Part shown: positions 9,359-18,150 of the stretch, in pieces
Position numbering within the stretch: position 1 is the first letter of the stretch
Layout of the letters: every line of letters starts with the position of its first letter
DNA from: Betaproteobacteria bacterium
GTDB lineage: Bacteria > Pseudomonadota > Gammaproteobacteria > Burkholderiales > Usitatibacteraceae
Length of the DNA stretch: 64,000 nucleotides
Direction: 5' to 3'
Assembly: GCA_016720925.1 (NCBI GenBank)
Contig: JADKJR010000038.1
Location: forward strand, 50,432 to 114,431
Program-made: the position numbers and the translations under genes
The notes under the pieces: model-generated
The model's input: only the letters and a program-made list of their open reading frames with translations
Databases searched by the model: none
What the model was told of the DNA's origin: nothing

Positions 9359-11419
9359 ATGCGAAAGCTGTTTGTTCTACTTTCCTTCCTTGGCTTGTCG
9401 GTCTCCGGCAATCCCGTTGCGGCACAAACGAAATCCGCTGACCAGCCCGCCACGTCGTTTCCCTACACTCCGGGACTCGATATCAACGCGATGGACAAGA
9501 CTGCGGATCCGTGTGTGGACTTCTACCAATACACCTGCGGCGGCTGGATGAAAAACAATCCCATTCCTGCTGATCAGCCGCGTTGGAGCGTGTACGGCAA
9601 GCTCACACAGGATAACCAGCGCTATCTCTGGGGAATTCTCGATGGGTTGGCGAAAAGTACGCAGGGCCGAAATATCCGCCAGCAGAAAATCGGCGATTAC
9701 TTTGCAGCCTGCATGGACGAAGCGGCGGTTGAGAAGCTCGGTGCAAAACCGCTGCAGCCCGATCTCGACCAGATCAACGCGATGAAATCAAAACGCGAAT
9801 TGCCGGCCGTACTCGCAAAGCTGCACCTGGCAACGCAGGACGCCGGCTTCTTCTTCGGCTTCGGTTCGAACCAGGACTTCGCCGATTCCACAAAGGTCAT
9901 CGCTTTCGCCTCATCGGGCGGACTGAGCCTGCCCGATCGCGACTACTACCTCAAGCCCGAGGACAAGTCCAAGGAGATTCGCGAAAAGTTCGTGGCCCAC
10001 GTGACGCGCACGTTTGAATTGCTCGGCGACAGCGCAGAGGCCGCCAAACGCAATGCAACCAAAGTGATGGAACTCGAAACCGCGCTGGCACAAGCGTCGC
10101 TTTCACGCGTCGATCGCCGCGATCCGTACAAGCTGTTTCACAAAGTGAATGCAAAAGGGCTGAAGGCGCTGACGCCGGCGTTTGACTGGAATGGTTACCT
10201 GAAAGGGGTTGGCCTTCCGTCAATGAATTCGTACAACGTCACCGAGCCCGAGTTTTTCAAGGCGCTTGAAACGCAGTTGCAATCGCTGAGCCTGGATGAC
10301 ATCAAGACCTATCTGCGCTGGCACCTGGCGCATTCGAGCGCGCCATACCTGTCATCCGCGTTCGTGAATGAGAACTTCAATTTCTTCAGCAAGACACTGC
10401 GCGGCGTGCCGGAATTGAAGCCGCGCTGGAAGCGTTGCGTGGCGCTGGTCGATGGGCAACTGGGTGAGGCGCTCGGCCAGGAATTTGTCAGCCGCGCCTT
10501 CAGTGCTGATCTGAAGAAGAAGACACTGCACATGACGAGGCAGATCGAAGCGGCCATGCAGGCGGATCTCAACCAACTGGAATGGATGAGTCCGGCAACC
10601 AAACTGAAAGCCCTCGAAAAACTGCACAGCATCGTCAACAAGATTGGCTATCCGGACAAGTGGCGCGATTACAGTGCGATGCGTGTCAAACGCGATGACT
10701 TCATGGGCAATGTGCAACGCGGCAACCTGTTCGAATCGCGGCGCGATCTGAAAAAGATCGGCAAGCCGCTCGATCGCGGCGAATGGTCGATGACGCCACC
10801 GACCGTGAATGCGTATTACAACGCGCAGATGAACGACATCAATTTCCCGGCCGGTGTCTTGCAGCCGCCTTTGTACGATCCAAAAATGGACGATGCGCCG
10901 AACTATGGCAATACCGGCGGCACCATTGGCCACGAATTGACGCACGGCTTTGACGACGAGGGGCGCAAGTTCGACGCGAAAGGTAACCTGAAAGAGTGGT
11001 GGACGGAGAAGGACGACAAGGCGTTCACGGAGCGTGCGCAATGCGTTGCCGATCAATATGCGCAATACACGATCGTCGACGACATCAAGATCAACAGCAA
11101 ACTCACGCTGGGCGAGGACATCGCCGATTTGGGCGGGCTGGTGCTGGGGTGGATGGCGTGGCAATCGCAGATCGCCGGTGCAAAGCCGGAATCCCGCGAA
11201 GGGTTCTCACCCGAGCAACGATTCTTTATCGGCTATGCGCAATGGGCGTGCGAGAACAATCGTCCGGAAGATCTGCGCGATCGCGCATTGACCAATCCGC
11301 ATTCTCCGGGCAAGTATCGCGTCAATGGCCTGGTGGTCAACATGCCGGAGTTCGAGAAAGCTTTCTCGTGCAAGGCGGGCCAGCCGATGGTCCGGGAGAA
11401 TCGCTGTCGGGTTTGGTAG
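9359..11419 (+). CDS. M13 family (neprilysin/PepO-like) metallopeptidase, exported
   Basis: A 686-residue zinc endopeptidase. The start at 9359 is chosen because GGAG lies 8-11 bp upstream and it opens a signal peptide (MRKLFVLLSFLGLS, cleavage near AAAQT). The zinc site is GHELTH, the third ligand lies in EDIADLGG, and the substrate-binding motif appears as NAYYN. The family normally acts outside the cytoplasm on short peptides. It follows the ABC/M1 fusion gene in the same direction but after 155 bp and a palindromic repeat, so it probably has its own promoter. Confidence 0.93.
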   Translation: MRKLFVLLSFLGLSVSGNPVAAQTKSADQPATSFPYTPGLDINAMDKTADPCVDFYQYTCGGWMKNNPIPADQPRWSVYGKLTQDNQRYLWGILDGLAKSTQGRNIRQQKIGDYFAACMDEAAVEKLGAKPLQPDLDQINAMKSKRELPAVLAKLHLATQDAGFFFGFGSNQDFADSTKVIAFASSGGLSLPDRDYYLKPEDKSKEIREKFVAHVTRTFELLGDSAEAAKRNATKVMELETALAQASLSRVDRRDPYKLFHKVNAKGLKALTPAFDWNGYLKGVGLPSMNSYNVTEPEFFKALETQLQSLSLDDIKTYLRWHLAHSSAPYLSSAFVNENFNFFSKTLRGVPELKPRWKRCVALVDGQLGEALGQEFVSRAFSADLKKKTLHMTRQIEAAMQADLNQLEWMSPATKLKALEKLHSIVNKIGYPDKWRDYSAMRVKRDDFMGNVQRGNLFESRRDLKKIGKPLDRGEWSMTPPTVNAYYNAQMNDINFPAGVLQPPLYDPKMDDAPNYGNTGGTIGHELTHGFDDEGRKFDAKGNLKEWWTEKDDKAFTERAQCVADQYAQYTIVDDIKINSKLTLGEDIADLGGLVLGWMAWQSQIAGAKPESREGFSPEQRFFIGYAQWACENNRPEDLRDRALTNPHSPGKYRVNGLVVNMPEFEKAFSCKAGQPMVRENRCRVW

Positions 11420-11660
11420 GGCGCGCTCCAAGGGGGCCCAACCGGGCGCATCCCAGGTAAGCCGCCGGCACAGTTCACCCGCATGCTCGCGTTCCGCCGC
11501 GTGCGGGCAATCTATCCGCGGAAATCACCTCGTTTCCTGTAAACTTGCGCGCGCCTTCCTACCGGGACACAATCCTTGAAAGAAAAGGCGTTCGGCATGT
11601 TCCGTCGGATTCCCGGCTAACGTGCCCGAAACCCCAGAACACAATTTTGAGGAGTTCCCG

Positions 11661-14600
11661 ATGTCTGCCGCTGCCCCCTCCACCAAAGCCGCCCGTGGCG
11701 CGCCCGCGTCTCCCTTTGCCTCCATCGGGCTTGATGACAAATACTTGCTGACCCAGGGTCGCGTCTACCTGACCGGCACGCAGGCGCTGGTTCGCCTGCC
11801 GATGATCCAGCGTCAGCGCGATCTTGCCGCAGGGCTGAACACCGCAGGCTTCATTTCCGGTTATCGCGGTTCACCGCTAGGCGCATACGACCAGGCGCTG
11901 TGGAAAGCAAAAAATTTCCTGAAGGACAACCACATCCATTTCACACCGGGTGTGAATGAGGAACTCGCCGCAACCGCGGTATGGGGCTCGCAACAGGTCG
12001 GGCTGTTTGAAGGCGCGAAATATGACGGCGTGTTCGGCATCTGGTACGGCAAAGGTCCCGGGGTGGATCGCTCGGGCGATGTCTTCAAGCATGCCAATGC
12101 CGCAGGTTCCTCCAAACACGGCGGGGTTCTGCTGATCGCCGGCGACGATCACGCCTGCAAGTCATCGACTCTGCCGCACCAGTCGGAACACATGTTCGAT
12201 GCCGCGATGATTCCGGTCCTGTATCCGACCGGCGTGCAGGAGATCATCGATCTCGGCCTGCACGGTATCGCCATGTCGCGCTACTCGGGCCTTTATACGG
12301 CGTTCAAATGCATTACCGATACGGTGGATGCATCGGGTTCGATCAACATCGATATCGACTCGCCGAAGATTCTGCTGCCGGAAGATTTCGCGATGCCGGC
12401 GGGCGGCGTGTCGATCCGCTGGCCGGATGCGCCGCTGGAGCAGGAGCTGCGATTGCAGCAGGGCAAGATCTATGCTGCGCTCGCGTACTGTCGCGTCAAT
12501 AAGCTGAATCGCATCACCATCAATTGTGAAAGTCCGCGATTGGGCATCATCGCCTCGGGCAAGAGTTACCTTGATGTGCTGCAGGCGCTCGAGAATCTGG
12601 GCATTGACGAGCGCCACGCCGCCGAGATCGGCATTCGCCTGATGAAAGTCGGCATGCCCTGGCCGCTGGAGCCGACCGCCGTGCGCGAATTCGCGTTGGG
12701 CCTCGACGAAATTCTGGTGGTGGAAGAAAAGCGCCAGCTCATCGAATACCAGATGAAAGAACAACTCTATAACTGGCGCGACGACGTGCGCCCGCATGTT
12801 ATCGGCAAGTACGACGATCACGGCGAGTGGGAAGTCGCACGATCCGCGTGGTTGCTGCCGGCGGCAGGCGAATTGACGCCGGCGATGATTGCGCGTGTGA
12901 TCGCCAAACGCATCGGCAAGTTCTACACCAGCAAGATTGTCGAGGCGCGCCTCAAGTTCATCGAGGACAAGGAAGCCGCGCTTGAACGTCCGCGCGCCAA
13001 GATTGAACGCATTCCGACGTTCTGCTCGGGGTGCCCGCACAACACCTCCACCCGAGTCCCGGATGGTTCCAAGGCACTGGCGGGCATTGGCTGTCACTAC
13101 ATGGCGAAGTGGATCCGTCCGGACGTGACCATGACCTTCACGCAAATGGGCGGCGAGGGCGTGCCGTGGGTGGGCATCCAGCCCTTCACGGACATGAAGC
13201 ACATCTTCGCCAATCTGGGCGACGGCACTTACTATCATTCGGGCCTGCTGGCGATTCGCGCGGCGGTGGCCTCCGGCGTGAATATCACCTACAAGATTCT
13301 CTTCAATGACGCGGTCGCGATGACCGGCGGCCAGCCGGTGGATGGTCCGATCAGCGTGCCGATGATCACACAACAGGTGCATTCGGAGGGCGTGAAAAAA
13401 GTGGTGGTGGTCACCGATGAGCCCGAGAAGTATCAGGCCGCCGAGATCCAGTCGGGATTGGCGCCAGGCGTCACCGTGCATCATCGCGATGAGCTTGACC
13501 AGGTACAGCGCATGTTGCGCGAGATCGAAGGCGCCACCGTCATGATCTACGACCAGACCTGCGCCGCCGAGAAACGCCGCCGCCGCAAGCGCGGCACGTT
13601 CCCCGATCCGGCCAAGCGCGTGGTGATCAACGAACTGGTGTGTGAAGGTTGCGGGGACTGCGGCAAGAAATCCAACTGCGTGTCCATCGTGCCGGTGGAA
13701 ACCGAACTCGGCCGCAAGCGTGCCATTGATCAATCCTCGTGCAACAAGGATTTCTCCTGCGTGAAAGGCTTCTGCCCGAGCTTTGTAACCGTTGAAGGTG
13801 GGCAGCTCCGGAAACGCAAGGCGGTCGTGCAGGAAGTGCTGGCGGCGTTGCCGGAGCCTGCCTTGCCGTCGCTCGACAAACCGTGGGGAATACTCGTCAC
13901 GGGCGTGGGCGGCACTGGCGTGGTGACCATTGGTGCGCTGCTGGGCATGGCCGCGCATCTGGAAGGCAAGGGCGTGGCGGTGCTGGACATGGCCGGCCTC
14001 GCGCAGAAAGGCGGCAGCGTGTACACGCATGTACGCATCGCGAAAGCGCCTGAGGATATCCACGCGGTGCGCATTGCCGCCGGTGAAGCCAACGCATTGC
14101 TCGGCTGCGACATGATCGTCTCCACTTCCGACGAAGCCATCGCCAAGGTGCAGAAGGGCGTCACCTCGGGCGTGGTGAATTCGGACGTCTCGCCGACCGG
14201 TGATTTTGCGAAACAGCCTGATCTGCAAATTCCGGTTGCTGGCATGGAAGACGTGTTGCGCGATGCAATGACGGCGGTGGATTTTGTCAATGCATCGCAA
14301 CTCACCACCGCATTGCTGGGTGACGCCATCTACACTAACCCGTTCGTGATGGGTTATGGCTGGCAGAAAGGCTTGATTCCCTTGTCGCTTGCCTCAATCC
14401 TGCGCGCGATGGAACTGAATGGCGTGTCGGTCGAGAAGAATCAGCAAGCCTTCGATTGGGGCCGACGTGCGGCAGTGGATCTGCGTGCGGTGCAGGCCGT
14501 CGCCACGCCGCCCGAAGCCACACCCGCATCGCAGCGACTGTCGCAGTCGATCGAAGAAATGATCAGGCGCCGCGTGGAGCATCTCACCGCGTACCAGAAT

Positions 14601-15224
14601 GCGGCGTACGCGAATCGCTATGCGGCGATGGTGGCCAAGGTGCAAAAGCTCGAAGCCGAAAAATTTCCCGGACTGAAAGCACTATCCGCCGCCGTTGCAC
14701 GCTACGCCTTCAAGCTGATGGCCTACAAGGACGAGTACGAAGTGGCGCGCCTCTATGCCGACAGCGATTTTCGCCAGCGGATTGCGGCGCAATTTGAAGG
14801 CGACTACAAGCTGACGTTTCACATGGCGCCACCGATCATGAGTGAGGTCGATCCGGCAACGGGCGAACTGAAGAAGCGGTTGTTTGGGCCGTGGATGATG
14901 ACGGCGTTTTCCTTGCTTGCGAAGTTCAAGGGGCTGCGCGGGACGGCTTTCGATGTCTTTGGCTATACCGCAGAGCGCAAGATGGAGCGGCAGCTGATTG
15001 TGGATTATGAGTTGACGCTGGAGGAGTTGCTGGGGAAACTGTCAGCGGATAATTATGATCTGGCCGTGGATATTGCGTCGGTTCCGGAATTCATTCGCGG
15101 ATTTGGGCATGTGAAGCATGAGCATTTTGTCGAGGCGAAGAAGCGGGAGTGGGAGTTGATGGAGCGGTTTCGGAATCCGGTTGCGGGGGCGGTGAAGGAG
15201 ATTCGGGTGAAGGTGGCGGCGTAA
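11661..15224 (+). CDS. Indolepyruvate:ferredoxin oxidoreductase family protein (fused subunits)
   Basis: A 1187-residue 2-oxoacid:ferredoxin oxidoreductase in which the thiamine-diphosphate and gamma-type domains are joined in one chain. The order is an N-terminal pyrimidine-binding domain, a TPP-binding domain (GIGCHYMAKW, FTQMGGEGV), a cysteine-rich FeS segment (CEGCGDCGKKSNC with more Cys in CNKDFSC and FCP) and a C-terminal GVGGTGVVTIGALL domain. It would oxidatively decarboxylate aryl or branched 2-oxoacids to acyl-CoA and reduce ferredoxin. The start at 11661 is preferred because GAGGAG lies 7-12 bp upstream. It stands alone. Confidence 0.93.
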   Translation: MSAAAPSTKAARGAPASPFASIGLDDKYLLTQGRVYLTGTQALVRLPMIQRQRDLAAGLNTAGFISGYRGSPLGAYDQALWKAKNFLKDNHIHFTPGVNEELAATAVWGSQQVGLFEGAKYDGVFGIWYGKGPGVDRSGDVFKHANAAGSSKHGGVLLIAGDDHACKSSTLPHQSEHMFDAAMIPVLYPTGVQEIIDLGLHGIAMSRYSGLYTAFKCITDTVDASGSINIDIDSPKILLPEDFAMPAGGVSIRWPDAPLEQELRLQQGKIYAALAYCRVNKLNRITINCESPRLGIIASGKSYLDVLQALENLGIDERHAAEIGIRLMKVGMPWPLEPTAVREFALGLDEILVVEEKRQLIEYQMKEQLYNWRDDVRPHVIGKYDDHGEWEVARSAWLLPAAGELTPAMIARVIAKRIGKFYTSKIVEARLKFIEDKEAALERPRAKIERIPTFCSGCPHNTSTRVPDGSKALAGIGCHYMAKWIRPDVTMTFTQMGGEGVPWVGIQPFTDMKHIFANLGDGTYYHSGLLAIRAAVASGVNITYKILFNDAVAMTGGQPVDGPISVPMITQQVHSEGVKKVVVVTDEPEKYQAAEIQSGLAPGVTVHHRDELDQVQRMLREIEGATVMIYDQTCAAEKRRRRKRGTFPDPAKRVVINELVCEGCGDCGKKSNCVSIVPVETELGRKRAIDQSSCNKDFSCVKGFCPSFVTVEGGQLRKRKAVVQEVLAALPEPALPSLDKPWGILVTGVGGTGVVTIGALLGMAAHLEGKGVAVLDMAGLAQKGGSVYTHVRIAKAPEDIHAVRIAAGEANALLGCDMIVSTSDEAIAKVQKGVTSGVVNSDVSPTGDFAKQPDLQIPVAGMEDVLRDAMTAVDFVNASQLTTALLGDAIYTNPFVMGYGWQKGLIPLSLASILRAMELNGVSVEKNQQAFDWGRRAAVDLRAVQAVATPPEATPASQRLSQSIEEMIRRRVEHLTAYQNAAYANRYAAMVAKVQKLEAEKFPGLKALSAAVARYAFKLMAYKDEYEVARLYADSDFRQRIAAQFEGDYKLTFHMAPPIMSEVDPATGELKKRLFGPWMMTAFSLLAKFKGLRGTAFDVFGYTAERKMERQLIVDYELTLEELLGKLSADNYDLAVDIASVPEFIRGFGHVKHEHFVEAKKREWELMERFRNPVAGAVKEIRVKVAA

Positions 15225-15320
15225 CAATTGTCGATTCACTGCGTCGGCGATTGAGATCGCCCATGCATCTTCAACTGGATTGGGTGCAGAGTGGCGCTCT
15301 ATGGTGTCCGGATATACGAA

Positions 15321-15779
15321 ATGACAATCACCAGATCTCGAATCGCATTGCTTGCCGTTGTTCTGCTTTGTAGTGCGGTCCCGGCCATAGCTGCCGAGAG
15401 CATTCCCGTCAACGTGACTGAGGAGATGCTGTTCGCCGACGATCCAAAAGAGTGGCTAAGCGTCAGAAGGGTTTCGCAACCGGAATATCCGAAGGACTTG
15501 TTCAAAGCGGGCACAACTGGGCACGTAGACCTCGGCGTTACCATCGATGAAGTTGGTGCGGTTAGGAAAATTGGCACAGTTGTTTCCAATCCCGTCAATC
15601 CTTTGTTTGAAAAATCGGCACGCGAAAGTGTGCTGTATTGGTCATTCAAGCCTGCCATTTCGAAAGATTGCGTTCCACAGATTGCCGAGGGTAATGTGCG
15701 AATCTGGTTCGATATTCGCGATGGGAAAGAGGCTATTAGTGTGTCCCCACTGAAGCCGGGACAACAATGGAAATGCTAG
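15321..15779 (+). CDS. Secreted TonB C-terminal domain protein
   Basis: A 152-residue protein with a Sec signal peptide (TRSRIALLAVVLLCSAVPAIA, cleaved near AAES) followed by a TonB C-terminal fold: PEYPKDLFKAGTTGHVDLGV and a later SVLYWSFKPA. It lacks the proline-rich spanner of true TonB, so it is probably a free periplasmic TonB-C domain rather than an energy transducer. Two cysteines (KDCVP and the terminal KC) could pair. No exbBD or receptor genes are nearby. Confidence 0.8.
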   Translation: MTITRSRIALLAVVLLCSAVPAIAAESIPVNVTEEMLFADDPKEWLSVRRVSQPEYPKDLFKAGTTGHVDLGVTIDEVGAVRKIGTVVSNPVNPLFEKSARESVLYWSFKPAISKDCVPQIAEGNVRIWFDIRDGKEAISVSPLKPGQQWKC

Positions 15780-15911
15780 GCCGGGCACAATGCTTCCAAG
15801 TAGACGAGGGATGCTCAATTAGCGACAAAGGTGAAGAGATCGGTTGCATATCCACGAGCGGCGCATTTAGAAGGCGCGCAGGCCGACGTGCATGCGGGGT
15901 GATGGAGGTCG

Positions 15912-16091
15912 ATGCGAACCCCGCGCAAGTTGCGCAATGCTGAAATTGCGCATGTGATTACATCCTCAAAGGAAATGCGCCGTGAATTCTCGAAAGAGGT
16001 TGTAACCACGCTGAGGCTGGCTTACTTTGAACCCATTGCTTCCTGGAATGATGGAGTTCCAACCCAGCGTCTACGGGTCTCACAGCCATAA
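15912..16091 (+). CDS. Possible small protein, 59 residues, unrecognised
   Basis: A short open frame with GGAGG at 15904-15908, only three bases before its ATG. The product is basic with a balanced charged composition (KLRNAEIAHVITSSKEMR, later KEVVTTLRLAYFEPIASW) and resembles a real helix-forming protein or gene fragment. It fills most of the gap between the TonB-C and cupin genes. It has no recognised domain and could equally be a remnant of a larger lost gene. Confidence 0.3.
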   Translation: MRTPRKLRNAEIAHVITSSKEMRREFSKEVVTTLRLAYFEPIASWNDGVPTQRLRVSQP

Positions 16092-16143
16092 ACTTGCCGG
16101 AAACCCCACTCAAGTGCTAGAGCCCGCCCCCGGGGACCCCAAA

Positions 16144-16647
16144 ATGACCCCAGACGACCTCCGCGCCAAACTCATCCGCAATTTCAACGACGCCAAACTC
16201 GAAACTTCCGACCGCGCACCTTTGTACGATGGCTCGCAAAGTGCCCGTCTTGCCCGCGGCACGGCCGCCCAGAAAATGGGCGCGTCGATCGATATCGTTC
16301 CGGCCGGCAAGCGGTCCTGTCCGTATCACTTCCATTATGTCGAGGAAGAAATGTTCATCGTCCTTGAAGGCGAGGGCACGCTGCGTGTCGCGGGAGAAAT
16401 GCTGCCGATCCGCGCGGGGGACACGATCTTCATTCCGCCGGGGCCGGAGTATCCGCACCAGATACTCAATACCTCAGACAAGCCGCTCAAATACCTGTCG
16501 CTATCGATCAATGCCGAAACGGAAATCTGCGAGTATCCGGATTCGAACAAGTACCTCGCCTTCTCGCGCACCAAGGGCCCCTTGCTTGAGGGTGGGCGCA
16601 TGCATCGTGCGAAAGATGATCTGGACTACTGGGATGGGGAAGCGTAG
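16144..16647 (+). CDS. Cupin domain protein
   Basis: A 167-residue single-domain cupin. Motif 1 is recognisable as a metal-binding set with PYHFHYVEEEMFIVLEGEG, and motif 2 as PPGPEYPHQILN. The start at 16144 gives MTPDDLRAKL; the frame is open further upstream but the extra residues are not cupin-like and overlap the 59-residue frame. Cupins of this kind range from dioxygenases to sugar or ligand binders; nothing here decides which. Confidence 0.85.
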   Translation: MTPDDLRAKLIRNFNDAKLETSDRAPLYDGSQSARLARGTAAQKMGASIDIVPAGKRSCPYHFHYVEEEMFIVLEGEGTLRVAGEMLPIRAGDTIFIPPGPEYPHQILNTSDKPLKYLSLSINAETEICEYPDSNKYLAFSRTKGPLLEGGRMHRAKDDLDYWDGEA

Positions 16648-16754
16648 CGCGCTGGACTTGGTGGCGTGACGGCACTCACAAAATTTCGCCACACGGAAGC
16701 GAAAAGTCGCCTATCATTTTTCCACGCCCCTCAATCTTTTCTCAAGGACGAGTC

Positions 16755-16928
16755 ATGACGTTTAATGTTTACCGGGATCACAAGAACGAATGGCGATGGT
16801 TTTTGCAGGCAGAGAACGGCAAGAAGATTGCCGATTCCGGCGAGGGTTATCACAACGAGCGCGACTGTATCGATGCCATCTCGCTCGTAATGGGCACCAA
16901 TCTGCAAACTCCCGTCAGGTTTGTCTGA
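16755..16928 (+). CDS. DUF1508 (YegP-like) small protein, 57 residues
   Basis: The frame reads MTFNVYRDHKNEWRW and then FLQAENGKKIADSGEGYHN, the pattern of a single DUF1508 domain (FxVYxDxxxxWRWxL...NGxxIAxSxEGY). A possible AAGGA lies about 8 bp upstream. The stop overlaps the end of the convergent cysteine synthase-like gene by 14 bp, so both 3' ends share sequence. Proteins of this family are about 55-110 residues with one or two repeats; here there is one. Function in the cell is unknown. Confidence 0.8.
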   Translation: MTFNVYRDHKNEWRWFLQAENGKKIADSGEGYHNERDCIDAISLVMGTNLQTPVRFV

Positions 16929-18024
16929 TTTCGCCGGGGCCAGCCTCGCCAAGCGTCCAAGGTAATTCGCGACCGGACTGCGCACACGCAGCGATGTCCT
17001 GCACGAATGTGCCGAGTGCCAGGCCATTACCCGCGAGCCACGCGTCGTTGTAGTAAGTGCCCTGATAGCGGTCGCCGCTATCGCAGAGGATCATCACGAT
17101 CGAGCCCGCCTCGCCGGCCAGATGCATCTGCCGCGCGAGCGCCAATGCGCCGATGAAATTGGTGCCGGTCGAGCCACCGCAGCGCCGGCCCAGTGCCTGT
17201 TCCAGATAATGGATTGCCGCGATTGACGCGAGGTCAGGAATTTTTATCATGGCGTCGATCACGCCGGGAACAAACGAGCGCTCCACCCGCGGCCGGCCGA
17301 TGCCTTCGATGCGCGAGTTGGTGTCGAGTGCAAGGCTTGTGTCACCGGTGCGGAACGCATCGAAGAACACCGAATTCTCCGGGTCGGTCGCGCAGACACG
17401 CGAGGCGAGGCTACGGTAGCGTATGTAGCGGCCGATGGTCGCGGCGGTGCCGCCGGTACCGCAGTTGCAGACGATCCAGCTGGGCACTGGATGTGGTTCC
17501 AGCGTCATTTGCCGGAACAGCGAATCGGCGATGTTGTTATTGCTGCGCCAGTCGGTGGCGTGCTCGGCATAGGTGAACTGATCCATGAAATGCCCGTGGC
17601 GTTGCTGCGCGAGTTGTTGGGATTCGCGCGATACGGCATGCGGATCATCGATTAGATGCCAATCGCCACCGTAGAAACGGATGGCGGCGATCTTTTCAGG
17701 GGAAGTCATTTTCGGCATCACCGCCACGAACGGCAGGCCGATGAGCCGCGCGAAGTAGGCTTCCGACACCGCCGTTGAACCGGACGAGGCCTCGACGACG
17801 GTGCTGTCGCCATTCAGCCAGCCATTGCAAAGCGCATAGAGGAACAGCGAGCGCGCCAGGCGGTGCTTGAGACTGCCGGTCGGATGGGTCGATTCGTCCT
17901 TCAGGTAAAGGTGCACGTCGGGATAAGCGGGCAGGTGCAGTGTGATGAGATGCGTGTCGGCCGAACGATTAAAGTCGGCTTCTATTTTTTGTACGGCCTG
18001 CTGCGCCCATTCGCGAGTGATCAT
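16915..18024 (-). CDS. PLP-dependent cysteine synthase/cysteine desulfhydrase-like enzyme
   Basis: A 369-residue fold-type II PLP enzyme. The Schiff-base lysine is in THPTGSLKHR, the substrate loop is EASSGSTAVSEA, the phosphate loop is CGTGGTAATIGRY, and ILCDSGDRYQGTY is near the C-terminus. The sequence is closer to the Cds1-type L-cysteine desulfhydrase subgroup than to CysK/CysM, which would make it release sulfide from cysteine, but the split is not certain by eye. The 3' end overlaps the DUF1508 gene on the other strand. Confidence 0.87.
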   Translation of the reverse strand: MITREWAQQAVQKIEADFNRSADTHLITLHLPAYPDVHLYLKDESTHPTGSLKHRLARSLFLYALCNGWLNGDSTVVEASSGSTAVSEAYFARLIGLPFVAVMPKMTSPEKIAAIRFYGGDWHLIDDPHAVSRESQQLAQQRHGHFMDQFTYAEHATDWRSNNNIADSLFRQMTLEPHPVPSWIVCNCGTGGTAATIGRYIRYRSLASRVCATDPENSVFFDAFRTGDTSLALDTNSRIEGIGRPRVERSFVPGVIDAMIKIPDLASIAAIHYLEQALGRRCGGSTGTNFIGALALARQMHLAGEAGSIVMILCDSGDRYQGTYYNDAWLAGNGLALGTFVQDIAACAQSGRELPWTLGEAGPGEIRQT

Positions 18025-18084
18025 CGGATTCCGATTGCAGAAACTGTCTGGTGCCGATTATAGGTGTTGCCCGCTGGTACACAT

Positions 18085-18150
18085 AAAACACAAGCACTGG
18101 CGGGGTCCGCAGGACAATTGTGCCCGGAAAGGCGCACCAGTGCTTGTTCT
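18085..18150. repeat. REP-like palindrome, copy 3
   Basis: The arms ACACAAGCACTGGCGGGG and GGCGCACCAGTGCTTGTT pair well. The right end overlaps the stop codon of the histidine kinase gene, so the hairpin would sit at the very end of that message. Confidence 0.78.

Noticed and set aside
12162..14300. A 712-residue open frame antisense to the indolepyruvate oxidoreductase gene.
   Set aside because: Its composition is rich in His and Arg with no domain pattern; it is the usual antisense shadow of a GC-rich coding sequence.
16027..16143. A longer N-terminus for the cupin protein.
   Set aside because: The extra residues have no cupin similarity and overlap another candidate frame; the ATG at 16144 gives the family length.
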